Positions 1 to 10,019 of a stretch of 64,000 bases of DNA are shown one piece after another (position 1 is the first letter of the stretch; every line of letters begins with the position of its first letter). Source of the stretch: Neopestalotiopsis rosae (lineage: Eukaryota; Ascomycota; Sordariomycetes; Amphisphaeriales; Sporocadaceae). The stretch spans positions 806,001 through 870,000 of the forward strand of contig JALGAS010000006.1 in the NCBI GenBank assembly GCA_023078685.1, written 5' to 3'. Under the pieces are notes generated by a model, which was not told the DNA's origin, ran no database searches, and saw nothing but the letters and a program-made list of their open reading frames with translations. Position numbers and translations under genes: made by a program.

Positions 1-343
1 CAAAGACGCCGGCCATGAAGGCGGCAATGGAGCACAGCGACTTGAGCCAGAGAAGCGGCACGTTGGCCGGCAGGCCCGCGGTGCCGAGCGCCAGGAAGAC
101 CGTGTTGCCCGTCTGCATCGACACAAAGACGGACGAGGCGTTGAAGGCGACGCTGTCGCAGAGGCCCGACGTCAGACTGCACAGGCAGACTGGGATGTCG
201 GCATAGTGAATGTTGATCTCATCGTGCAGGCGGAAGCGCTCTACCAAGCCCGGTTTTGTTGTTGCCCGTGTTGGCGATCCCGAGTCGACAGAGGCAGTCG
301 CCGAAGTCTCGTTGGACGTTGGCAGAATCGGTTCCGGGGCCAT
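1..343 (-). CDS. DUF1275 (YoaK-like) membrane protein, N-terminal part, cut by window edge
   Basis: The minus-strand frame opens with ATG at 343 and stays open to base 1, so about 114 N-terminal residues are seen. A roughly 35-residue Ser/Thr/Pro-rich cytosolic leader is followed by a hydrophobic stretch with the segments TSGLCDSVAFN and MQTGNTVFLALG. The 'QTGN' block after a first membrane segment is characteristic of the DUF1275/YoaK family of multi-pass integral membrane proteins, whose molecular role is unknown. A second hydrophobic segment starts just before the window edge. The remaining membrane segments lie outside the window. No intron is visible in the seen part. The family call rests on the motif and hydrophobicity only. 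Confidence 0.72.
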   Translation of the reverse strand, partial: MAPEPILPTSNETSATASVDSGSPTRATTKPGLVERFRLHDEINIHYADIPVCLCSLTSGLCDSVAFNASSVFVSMQTGNTVFLALGTAGLPANVPLLWLKSLCSIAAFMAGVF

Positions 344-2011
344 CAGTCTGGTACGGTGCTTGTAGTGCTGTAGTGCTGTAGGGTTTTGCGCTGAGCCAAG
401 CAGGCTTTTGCGTTTAGTTGGGAGCTTGCGCTATCTTTTTGCCTTTCTGACAGGCAGCTAGTAGGTCCAGCAGTCACCTAATTAGGAGGTAGATGATCCT
501 TCCAAGTCGAGCCGTTTGCTAGCAATTGCCGCGATTGTATTGTATGACCTTTGACGCAATATTTGTTTGAAAATTTATTATTCCCGTCGGATAATGCTGT
601 CAATCGAAAATGGACAAAATCATGTCAGCGCGGGATCGCGGCAAAAAAGGATCTGCCTCTCCCTTTAAGTTATTGAGCCGGCATTCGGCACCAAGCTGCA
701 AGTCACCGGCGAACATGTCAGAAAAAGGACAACGCAAAACCATCACCTAAGTCGATCTCGCCATCAGGCCTAGACCGAAGTCGGCATCGTGGGACTCCCT
801 GGCTGTCACAATTTTTTCTTTCCTCCTGCCTCGTTGCACCAGGGCCTGAATAGGATGAGGCGTCCGAGTCCCTTCGCCAGCACTCTTCCGTAGGCAGTTT
901 CTATTCGCGTTTAGGGCCCGGTCCGAGTCTTGTCGGGTATCCGATCCGCGATAAGAGGTTTTGACATTGGGCTTTGTACTGGGGGGCCCCATTGATCCAT
1001 ATCTGTCAGGCGTATCAGTGCTGATTTTCAGGGCCCGCTGATTGGCGACCATGGGAGGAACCATACATCTGACATCTACTCAGACGATCAAACTGACGGG
1101 AGGATTTGAAGCATCGCAGGTGCCTTTCGCAACAGAACTCTGATGCTGTTTATGCCAATCGAAGAAGTACGCTTGGCACTATTGCTTTCCGCCCAAATTT
1201 GGACCCATCACGATGGATCCTTCTAGATCTGGCCAATTCTGATGAGTTTTCTGCCTTCTCATAGTTTGGGTCCGATTAGTCTACTAACCTTAGTTGTCTT
1301 GTCGCCGCGAGCATATATGAACTTTGAGTAGTCGTCCTGCAAATGTGTTGGAGACAATTGAGGCTCTTCTCCAATACAACCTCGAGTTGCGCGTCATTGG
1401 TCTATTGCCTCCAGAGCACGTCTGTCATATCCAATCAAGTAAGTACAGGGTGATTATCTGCGTTGGAGTAATGCACGCTCCCCTCCCACAGAGGGTCTTC
1501 CCCATCTTGACTGTGAATTGATGACTACCCCAACACTCTTTGCTGACTTGAGTTCCCCTCAGCGACCACAAATTTGATGCATTGGCTATTCCCTGCATGA
1601 TCAATGTATCGTGACAGGTCTTTGCAATTCTCTTGAACAGTTGACTGCATCGCAACCGAACTTATGGCCGATACTACTGTTTTGTACAGATCTGTACATT
1701 TACCCCCAAGATTACACCCAATATTGGTGGCTGATTATGACTACCCGTCGTTTCGCAAACACTTACAATTGACAAAGCTGAATATCTAGTAAGAATAGAA
1801 TCATGGTTCGTTCTGAGGCATGAGTCCGAACGTTGTATTTAGCACCAATTTCGCATCCAGCTGTTGAGTGGACATTTCTGTTTACCAGCTATATGCATGA
1901 ATGGATATAAATGGTACGAAAAGGTGTTTGTTTACACATTATTTTCCCGAGAGTAGACCATTTTTTATTCTACTCTTGATATTTAATACTGGTCGTACTA
2001 TGTGACTGTGA
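344..2011. other. Intergenic stretch, no supported gene
   Basis: This holds the upstream region of the DUF1275 gene. The 8-mer GTAGTGCT occurs twice in tandem at about 362-380. A 105-codon minus-strand frame at 747-1064 has no recognisable domain and low-complexity basic composition, so I do not call it. The part from about 1670 to 2000 is AT-rich with many short stops in all frames. Confidence 0.6.
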
Positions 2012-2121
2012 CCATGACCCCCCTTCACTGCAATTTTAAGCCCGCCAAAGGGGATGTCTCGCTTTCAACGCCAAGATCCCCCTTTGGCGGGCTTAAAATT
2101 GCAGTGAACGGGGGGTCATGG
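2012..2121. repeat. Long near-perfect inverted repeat (hairpin 1)
   Basis: The arm 2012-2055 is matched by the reverse complement of 2076-2121 with only two single-base indels over about 45 bases. The loop at 2056-2075 is 20 bases. This is far beyond chance for a non-coding stretch. The structure could be a transposable-element terminus, a MITE-like element or a snap-back structure. No transposase frame is present nearby. Confidence 0.85.
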
Positions 2122-2185
2122 CCGTCCTCCCCCTCCGGGGGGATGTCCCGCTTTCAACGCCGGATCCCCCGTCCGGGGAAGACGG
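2122..2185. repeat. Second hairpin sharing loop and stem base with hairpin 1
   Basis: The arms begin CCGTC (2122) and end GACGG (2185). The stem is imperfect and GC-rich. The core 2139-2170 repeats the core of hairpin 1 (2050-2082): both read GGGGAT, then GTCYCGCTTTCAACGCC, then a short spacer and ATCCCCC. It is followed by TCCCG and CTAG at about 2186-2194, which resembles the hairpin-plus-CTRR 3' end of Helitrons, but this alone is weak evidence. Confidence 0.7.
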
Positions 2186-2715
2186 TCCCGCTAGTACGGA
2201 GTGAGAACCTTTAAGCTTCTTATGCCTCCATGTTTTCGCAACTAGGGATACCGATAATCTGATATCTGGGACCGAGTCACAAAATTCACCGTGCCCAAAT
2301 CAGGCCCACTGGGGAAGATATAACCGCCGTGATTGCCAGTACACTATTGGGTCCCAGGTATCATAATCATTGTTCAGCTCATGTTTCGCAAGACCGAGAT
2401 CTTCGAAACCCCTGAGATTGACAGTCAATAGGCACGTTGGTGGAGTAGATCTCGGCCATGATCGTCAGACTAAAGCGGACAATTTTCAGTCTGTGCACAG
2501 CAAACGACGAGCCGTAAGATGGAGTGCCGTCGAGGATACCAAATGGAATGATATCATTCATTCTTCAATTGCAATAGAACTACCAGCCTCGGGGAACAGT
2601 TGTGCATGTGAAGTTGTCCCCCGGAGCCCCTTTAAAACGCCGCCAATGCTTAATGTAATCGATGTCTTGTCCTTTTTGTGTTCCTTACTCATCCCGGGGT
2701 ATCTCGAATCGCAAC
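2186..2715. other. Intergenic stretch 3' of tfb2, no supported gene
   Basis: Short frames on both strands (for example at 2370-2747 plus) overlap the 3' end of the neighbouring minus-strand gene and have no domain signal. I see no further repeat after the hairpins. Confidence 0.55.
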
Positions 2716-4149
2716 TCACTGATCGTCCTTCCGTCGGTTTTTCATGAAATCCCTAATCTGTTCGACCTTGTTGGCAAAGAACATTCCTTTTTTATCATCT
2801 GCCCACTTCAATACGCCGACAGTCTCTGCAAACTGTCTGACCTGCTCGTATTCCTTGACCGAGTCGAAATCCATGAAGAGAAACCCTGCAGTTGCCGTCA
2901 TACGCTCCGTGTCCAGTTGCCATAGTCTGATTTGATCGACAATAACGGGAGGCAGAAGCGGCTTCTTGGATGATGCTGCGACACGATGCATCTGTTCGTG
3001 TGCGTGCGTGGCTAGATACGAGATGATCTGGTCCGAAGTAATGCCCATGTCCACGGCCCGGCGGATCGAGTTACGGGTAAGACGGCCAGAGACGAGCTCT
3101 TTGAACCGCATTTTAAGCTCGCAGAAGAGAGCCAGGACTGCAATCTGTAGCGGCGAGGAGGTATATGCGTATATTCTGAAGTTTGTCTCCAGGATGACAG
3201 CATTCTTGTCCTGTGACTCGGCCATCCCTTCGCTAGCAGCCGTGAAGCCCGCACTGACGCTGCGGAGACTGCTCTCGCTACTCGTCAGAGTAGTAGCCAG
3301 TCGCGTGGGAAAGAAGGACTTGTTGTCATTTCTGGGAATGAACACTAAACCGAAATCCACCAAAAATGGTAACATGTTTCTCCTAGATTCCGTCAACGCA
3401 TCGGTGCTGTAGGCGCGACCAAGCTCCAGAGAGGCTAGCAGGAAGAGGAAAGACAGCATATCGACATGGTCCAGGCCGGCCTTGGGATTATGTTCGGCGG
3501 CTTCGAGCCACAATAGAAGTAGGGTCCAAATCTGTGCATTTGCCTCTTGCAATAGAAATGTGAAACCAGCTTGTGTGATGTGCACGCTCGTGCTCCTCTT
3601 TTCGACAAGACGTCCTCCGATTAATAACTCTTTAACTGCCACATTGGGTCCGTTTGTCTTGTCGCCCATCATGCGGGAACCGTCACTGATGCCCACGGAA
3701 TTAACGACGTAATGCAATATCGAGTCCCATCTCTGCCGAGCCCAATTGTCAAGATATGGTATGTCGATCTCAGGGGCGACGGGTAAGGACGACGGCACGC
3801 CGAAGGAATTGTGATCTCCGCCACCTTCCAGAGCTAAGCGCAGACTACTCTTGAAATTCTTAGTAAGGGATATGGTTGACGCTTCTTTCGGAACAATGTG
3901 AAGTGACTGAAGCACCGATATGGCCTGGTCTTTTTGCCTCTTCGATGTCGGTTTCACCCAAATGTCGAGTTCGCTGGCGGAAAGGGGCGTCGGCATATAT
4001 AGGAGGGCCATGACGATGGTCTTTGCCAGGTGTGGCAGCATGCGCCGGAATACTGCGAATGCGGCGGAAGGCTGCTGGTAGAGACGCCTGAAAGTCGTCC
4101 CTTGCACCTTTTCGAGGTACTCGGAGAGCTGAAGAGAGTTGGCCGACAT
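2716..4149 (-). CDS. tfb2: RNA polymerase II transcription factor IIH subunit Tfb2 (p52/GTF2H4)
   Basis: An intronless frame of 477 residues. Tfb2 is a core TFIIH subunit that contacts the XPB/Ssl2 helicase and regulates its ATPase in transcription initiation and nucleotide excision repair in the nucleus. The N-terminal block SLQLSEYLEKVQG followed by the LYQQPSAAFAVFRRMLPHLAK segment is typical of the family. The mid part carries the WDSILHYVV segment. The C-terminal part has the IISYLATHAHEQM and VVDQIRLWQLDTERM blocks just before the domain that binds Tfb5. The length matches yeast and human homologues (about 460-510 residues). Start choice is the first ATG, which directly precedes the conserved N-terminal block. 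The gene is single-copy housekeeping material and shows no damage. Confidence 0.94.
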   Translation of the reverse strand: MSANSLQLSEYLEKVQGTTFRRLYQQPSAAFAVFRRMLPHLAKTIVMALLYMPTPLSASELDIWVKPTSKRQKDQAISVLQSLHIVPKEASTISLTKNFKSSLRLALEGGGDHNSFGVPSSLPVAPEIDIPYLDNWARQRWDSILHYVVNSVGISDGSRMMGDKTNGPNVAVKELLIGGRLVEKRSTSVHITQAGFTFLLQEANAQIWTLLLLWLEAAEHNPKAGLDHVDMLSFLFLLASLELGRAYSTDALTESRRNMLPFLVDFGLVFIPRNDNKSFFPTRLATTLTSSESSLRSVSAGFTAASEGMAESQDKNAVILETNFRIYAYTSSPLQIAVLALFCELKMRFKELVSGRLTRNSIRRAVDMGITSDQIISYLATHAHEQMHRVAASSKKPLLPPVIVDQIRLWQLDTERMTATAGFLFMDFDSVKEYEQVRQFAETVGVLKWADDKKGMFFANKVEQIRDFMKNRRKDDQ

Positions 4150-4852
4150 GGCGAAGGCGTGGCAACTCGACCGTGTGTATATGCTATATCGTCATTTGGA
4201 GTTGTGCTGGTTCGGAGCACGAAGCACGGCTGCTTCTGGCTGGACTGGTTGAAATGGTGATGATGACTTCGATGAGCAGGCAGATGTTCTCTGATCCAAA
4301 CGGTGCAATGCTGTCATAAAATAAGGTTGCTGCCCGGAGCCCATTGAGCTAGTCCATATAGGGTTAGATCCAGAACCCCCGGGCTCGGCAGGGGAGGATC
4401 ATTATACACAGTACTACACATGTAGTTCCTGAGCAACGTGCAGCATACAGCGTGGCCTTTTACAAATCGATGTTTTGTTTAAATGCCAAACATAATTTGC
4501 CCTAATAATTTCCAAAGAGCACCATATTTTAATGAAGCGCTTCATCAAATATGGCGCTCCATCTAATGATCACCGCGATCTTACTGTAATGTAAGCTCTC
4601 ATGAAAGTTTTCTTTCTTTTACTAGTGCTTGTGTGTTCAGCTAGACTTTCCCATTGTCCTGCTGTCTACCTATTATCATACCCTTCATATACATGCTTGT
4701 CTGCTGCTCTGTAGTGTGGCTACTTCCATTCACACCTGGTACGCCTGCTGCAAAGTCCTTTCGTATCTTGATGTAAGTACATAGCTCTCCTGGCTAATTA
4801 ATAGAATAGTCTGCCATCCTCCGTCATCTACTTTGCTTTTACAATGCTGTCT
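4150..4852. other. Intergenic stretch between tfb2 start and next gene 3' end
   Basis: It contains the tfb2 upstream region and one imperfect palindrome (separate entry at 4517-4559). No frame with domain signal is present. Confidence 0.6.
4517..4559. repeat. Imperfect palindrome, about 21-base arms
   Basis: The left arm starts GAGCACCATATTTT and the right arm is its reverse complement with three or so mismatches or indels; the centre is the perfect palindrome GAAGCGCTTC. It sits in an AT-rich intergenic region. It could be a binding site, a hairpin in a transcript end or a relic of a small element. Confidence 0.6.
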
Positions 4853-6064
4853 TCAGTCGCGTCTCTCGGAGACCTTGGAATGCCTCATGACATCAACATC
4901 GACCCGTCCTAGCAATCGATCCAGTCGACTGACACCCTTAATGCCCGTGCGTCGAGTATAGATCCTTTGCCAAGCGCGCAAGCTTTTTCTTGCTTCGCTC
5001 GTGGTGCAGAGAGACTCTAGATGCACCAATACTCGGCGTGCTCTGTGTTCATCATCCTCAAGTCGGGTGGCGTCTAGACTTCCTTGTGCTGGTTGTTGTC
5101 GTTGTTGAGAGGTCAACGAGAATCGCTGAAGCTTACGTCCACCAGCGGGACGAGTCAAGTTTGGATTCGAATACGACGCGGGAATATAAAATGACGTCTG
5201 CGGCTTTCTCTCTGGGACGATGGAGCGCTCAGCGTGGGCATTGATTAACGTAGTCATGTTCTCGGGGAGTAACATTTCGCTCCGAAAGCGATCCTCTAAA
5301 GCCATGAAGCGTCCAGACCAATATGCGGAGGATTGGGCAGTGTGGATTTTTCGAGGATCCTCGTCGTGGTCGTCGTAACTCGCTTCAGCGAAAGCGTTGC
5401 CAGAAGCGAAGCTTCTCTCTTGATCCGAGCCTGCGTTTGAGGAATTCGAAGCAGAACGGCCGAACTTGGATAACGAGGCTCGTGAAATGGATGCGGTCAA
5501 GTTGGTGATTACGCTGAGCGTATTGGACTTGGGGATTGTTGCAAGGGATTGAGGCTTATCGGACTTGGCTCGTAGCTTGGCGGCGGCTATGTCAAGGCTG
5601 TCTCTGTGGTGCAAGGTGTGGTGTGAGGGGCCCCTGGTACCTGTCGGACGCAAGTTCTCGTCATGGTTCTGTGGACGGGTGCCTGTTGCAGTCTCAAAAG
5701 TCGTTACTGCAGATGCCTTACGAAGTGGGATGCTGGTCGGTGTGATCTTGCTACGGGGACGAGGTACTGCATCGTGCGCAACGGGATGCTCTCCATTAGC
5801 AGTTGAGACAGACAGTGATGAGGTAGATACGGTTGGAAGGCTGGAGAGGGGTTCATCGGTCGAGAAACTTGCTGATATTCGCCGTGTCGAGGAACTCGAT
5901 GAGTGGACGGGATGAGAACGCAAAGGATGCGGGTGGTTGACCGAGGTGTGATGCATTGTGTTTACGCGCCGTGTTGGAGTGCGCGCTGGAGTCGGATTGA
6001 TATGGTAGGGATGGGGATCTCCAAGATCCAAAGACAGACTTTGAAAGTGATGAATGGGATCCAT
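4853..6064 (-). CDS. Conserved Ser-rich, largely disordered fungal protein
   Basis: A single-exon frame of 403 residues. The first half is rich in Ser, Thr, Pro, His and Arg and is probably disordered (a run of five Ser near residue 58). From about residue 245 there is a more ordered, probably conserved block, AYWSGRFMALEDRFRSEM, followed by a C-terminal helical and basic segment around residues 345-395 (ARRVLVHLESLC and RAWQRIYTRR). I recall similar 'YWSGRFMALQDRF'-type blocks in uncharacterised ascomycete proteins, but no function is known to me. A second open frame upstream (to about 6134) is Ser-rich too, so an additional 5' exon is possible. Real gene likely; function unknown. Confidence 0.72.
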   Translation of the reverse strand: MDPIHHFQSLSLDLGDPHPYHINPTPARTPTRRVNTMHHTSVNHPHPLRSHPVHSSSSSTRRISASFSTDEPLSSLPTVSTSSLSVSTANGEHPVAHDAVPRPRSKITPTSIPLRKASAVTTFETATGTRPQNHDENLRPTGTRGPSHHTLHHRDSLDIAAAKLRAKSDKPQSLATIPKSNTLSVITNLTASISRASLSKFGRSASNSSNAGSDQERSFASGNAFAEASYDDHDEDPRKIHTAQSSAYWSGRFMALEDRFRSEMLLPENMTTLINAHAERSIVPERKPQTSFYIPASYSNPNLTRPAGGRKLQRFSLTSQQRQQPAQGSLDATRLEDDEHRARRVLVHLESLCTTSEARKSLRAWQRIYTRRTGIKGVSRLDRLLGRVDVDVMRHSKVSERRD

Positions 6065-6952
6065 AACTTGACAAGAACACTGATCGAGACAACGTGAAGT
6101 TGGACAACCGAAAAGAGAACCTTGAGTGTTCCAATAAAAAGTAAGAAGAGGATGCTAGCAGTCTCCTGGATTAGCTGGCGAGTCGACGGGACAACAGCGT
6201 TTGGTGGTTGTTGTTCCAACCGAGGGGTCATCATTAAAGTACGTTGCTCAGTGGTTTGGGAGTTGAAGACTGTTGCAGCTGTTGCGTATTTGGAGGAGAC
6301 GAAATACAGAGCATATCGGCGGCACCAAAACCAAAACGAAAATAGACATCAGCAATGCCGGGCTACCGACTACACCGAAAGGAAGGTGCAATGCTGCACA
6401 AGCTTGAATTACGTTCTCGACTGGAAAGAACTATACTACTCACTGTGACAACAAGCAGGTAGGCAGGCGCCTTCAAGATGAGTGACTGGGCTGATACAGA
6501 CAGGATCTAATCCTCGGTGCTGCTTACCCTAGAAAAGAAGTCACTCGACCTCTACTGGTCTTCGATGCCCCTTCCTCCTTCACGGGACGAACGAAAAGCT
6601 TTCCATCTCCCATTTACCCTAGCCTGCAGCCTTGGGGGCACATACAGCCTTTTATGCTGCATCCAAGTCCAGTCACCGAAGCCCTAAAAACGCACGCACC
6701 ACGAGCAAATCGCACATTTGGGTGTTGGTGTTGATACTGAAGTCACATTATCGTACGACTCAGGCTGGCATTTGATCTGGGCCATGGCCTATCGGTGGTA
6801 TTGGCTGTCTACCTAGTGACTGAAGACATATGAAGCAGAACCATCAAGGTAGAATTCACTAAACCCCCTACACAAATTCAATTTGATTTCCTAAAACCCA
6901 GCACACTACGCCATTGTGAACCGCCACCAAATCAAGTACCACAATATAGAAA
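6065..6952. other. Intergenic stretch, no supported gene
   Basis: This is the upstream region of the 4853-6064 gene and the downstream region of the zinc-finger gene. A plus-strand frame at 6122-6448 has no domain and unlikely composition. Nothing else is recognisable. Confidence 0.55.
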
Positions 6953-7732
6953 CTATGAATTCATTGTGCCAAACGCCCCTGGATGAGAAAGGCTCCTGTC
7001 CCCCGTTTCTTCTAGAGTCGTCTCGCTGTCGAATCGGCGCACACTTGGCGCCACATCAGTTGGAACAACAGAATGCCGATCTACGACATGTCTGTCGTAC
7101 AAATCCTTTGAGTTGAAGGACTCGTTGCAGGCATTGCAACGATAGGATCTTCCGACAATGGAGCCGACTGTTTTGCCATCCTTGTTTTGGAAAGTCGTAT
7201 CGATATGACAAGTGACTTCACGAGTGCGGAGAACTGGTCCGTTGGTGAATTCAAGAATGGCTGTTGGGCGCCTAGCTTGAGCCGACTCAATAGTTTTCAG
7301 ACGTTGAAGCCGGCGAGTCGATGGTCGACGGCGTTTGTCCCCTTTTGCCTTCACGTGAAGTCTATCTGCTTCCGCTGTAAAGTCTCGGAATTCGCTGTCA
7401 TCTAATACAAGTGCAGTCAGATCAATTGCTGCTTTGGTGAACTTTTGGTTTGAACTCAACTTACTCTGGCACGTAAGTCCTTCGCTCAAGGTGACGCTCC
7501 TGGACCCGTTGTATTTGAGAGCGTTGTACTCTTGCTCATCAACAAGTAGATACTTGTTCGCGAGCAAATTGTGAACTTGTGCCTTGCTAGAAGGCACGAG
7601 GTTGTTTGCAGCAGTGACCCTTCTGCTGTCTAGAAGCCGTCTTATCAATACACGCACCTCCTGTTCCATTTCGATCAATTCGACCTCTTGAGAAGCAGAA
7701 GGGCATGGCATCGTGTCGCTGAGTCTCCTCAC
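6953..7732 (-). CDS. Protein with a single C2H2 zinc finger
   Basis: A single-exon frame of 259 residues. The first 60 residues are helical and charged. A basic region around residues 130-150 (KGDKRRRPSTRRLQRLK) may serve as nuclear-localisation or nucleic-acid contact. One classical C2H2 finger lies near residues 198-220: C-x2-C-x12-H-x4-H, seen as YRCNACNESF...YDRHVVDRH. One finger alone is not enough to predict sequence-specific DNA binding, and the family is not one I recognise. A second in-frame Met lies seven codons downstream, so the exact start is uncertain. It is probably nuclear, possibly a regulator or RNA-associated factor; function unknown. Confidence 0.68.
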   Translation of the reverse strand: MRRLSDTMPCPSASQEVELIEMEQEVRVLIRRLLDSRRVTAANNLVPSSKAQVHNLLANKYLLVDEQEYNALKYNGSRSVTLSEGLTCQSKLSSNQKFTKAAIDLTALVLDDSEFRDFTAEADRLHVKAKGDKRRRPSTRRLQRLKTIESAQARRPTAILEFTNGPVLRTREVTCHIDTTFQNKDGKTVGSIVGRSYRCNACNESFNSKDLYDRHVVDRHSVVPTDVAPSVRRFDSETTLEETGDRSLSHPGAFGTMNS

Positions 7733-10019
7733 GCCGCCATCCTTTCCAAGGATCTGTATTGGTGATGGAGAATGTATACGTAGTGTAGATAAAATGTTTG
7801 ATGCTTGTCTTGATGTTGAGAGCCAAAAGCTTCTGCTGGGCGATCAAGAGTCGTCACTAGGAAGTAGAATACTCAGGGCAAACGGGAAGACCAAAGCACT
7901 GCGGCGACTAGAAATGGTGACGTAGATATACAAGTTAATTTGAATGCAAGGCGTTCCCAGTCCAATCTGCACGAAGCCCAATCTCTAGCAAAAATGGGAC
8001 TCAAGTGTCATCGACAACGATGGTGCGCTGCCAGCCAGATGAATCGTCAGTGCTAACGACGAGCCATATGTCGCAAATTCTTGTCAATATCACTTGCTAT
8101 CTATCGCTGTCTAGAGACTTTGTAATGAGTATCGGCTCCAGGCGAACGACAATGTTGTGAGTAGACCCCAGAAGCGCAGCCACAACTAAACATCGAAGGC
8201 CATGCTTGTGACTTTGGAACTCCACCCGAAGGAAACTGCTCACCTCTTTGGCAGGTCTTGCTGTCGATCAATCCAATGCATCTCAGTCTACCCCTCTAGC
8301 CACCAGAAGTTAAAACCAATGCAAGAGTTGTGACAGTCGATTTTCGCAACGAGTTCCGTTTGCCCACACGGGGGTAGGGTTATACCCTTCCAGAATGAGC
8401 AAATGCATCTGGAAGGCCGCTGTGCATGGTCGGCCATAGTCATGGGCAGCAGAATAATTAAGCACCTACATGGTATAAATTCTCGTAAAAATGGCGACCA
8501 TTGACTGATAGCCGACCCAAGGGCCAGTAAAACCACGGATCTGTACAATCACATGGGTAAGACAACCGGAAATCCCGAAAACTCTATAGTCTGTGCTATC
8601 AAAGGGACAATTAACTCAATGTAGGAGCATCTGTAAACTGTATACTTTCGTTTAGTAATGGCGCTATATGTATAATAAGAGAAATCCAAGAATTATGTCA
8701 GTGACCTCCAGAAGTAGTATTGACCCAGCCGATCCACCGCTTTGTGGAAAATTGATCATTCAAATGAATACTTGTTTGTCTCTGGGTGCTCTATAGCAAT
8801 CTGGCAAAAAGTCGTGTGTGCGTGACGACGATAGCGCCAGCACAGGAAGAAGTGTGTAATTTTTTTTTTGTTTTGTAGATGTGTACCCTTCATTTCTCTG
8901 CGCTTGAAATCAGTATCCAAATCTGCTTATGGTCTGTCTGGTTGGGTTATGTCAAGGCAGTGACTGTTGGTGGAACCTGGCTACTGTGAAAATCTGTGGC
9001 TCATATTCATGCAGATAGTTGATGTAGGCAGGCAAGCATTAGGCAATTGTTGATATGTACAAGTCACAATGCATCATAATTTGAGTAGATATTCAAAGTA
9101 CGAGATTCTGCAGATTTCACCCTCAGTGAGTAACGAAACAAGAGCGACGCCAAATTTACAGCGCAAGGCATATGCTGAGCAAAAGAGCATTACAGTCCAT
9201 ATTCGTTCTTGCATAGTGTGAAACTGTTCAATACATACACCTCGACATTTCGAATGCTATTTACTGCTTGACAAGTGGCTGTCTACAACCGCGGGAGTCA
9301 AGTGATGCGGACTTGAATTCCATTCATACACAGTAGATGGCGCTGTACCTGGATCGTCCCTAGGGCCCTCGCAACAGTGTGGGTCTGGGGTCATTGACCG
9401 TCTATCAGATCATGATGCCCAGCTATTTAGGGCTGTGCTAGGACCAAGGACTGCGCATCACTTGGCAACAACTATTTTTGACCTACACCTCAGATGATGG
9501 TACTCTGGTAATGGGTTTTTGTTTGATCAGCTCTACAATTGTAACGCACAAGAGCCAGGGAAATCTCGTTTATTAAGCTTATTCTCTTGGCCCAGGCACA
9601 CTGCAGCGGGCAGATTGCGCCAAGGCTAGAGAGGCCACTAAAGGATTCCGGTGTTATGACCGAGGGAGGCACAGGGCTGGAAAGGATCTAGCTTCATGTC
9701 AGGGCACCGTCGCGATTGGATGGAATGATGGCGCCGTGGAGGTGTCAGACGGGTAGTGGGTACTGGGCTCAAGCCGAAGGATCACGTCTCAGGAGCTTCC
9801 GGAAGATATTTCATGCCAATGGACTCCGTTCCAGGCAGAGAGAGCTGCCTGCCTCTTGATCGCGCTTGAGTACCCAACGGGCGACTTTATCCATTCCTTA
9901 TATCTAATGTTTCCTCTTTTTCTGTGATCATAATTACGGTTCTGCGATTTGTTCAGATCCGTCACTTTCGTTATAACAGCAAAGCGCCGCCTTGATTCGG
10001 CCAAGTCTAGACTCTGACC
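7733..10019. other. 2.3-kb intergenic stretch, no supported gene
   Basis: All frames are short and broken. A T10 run lies at about 8860-8869. The region also includes the upstream sequence of the GH76 gene. I see no repeat, hairpin or domain-like frame. Its size suggests regulatory DNA or an unrecognised non-coding transcript. Confidence 0.5.

Noticed and set aside
747..1064. 105-codon minus-strand frame
   Set aside because: No domain, no supporting splice or start context, odd composition; likely chance frame.
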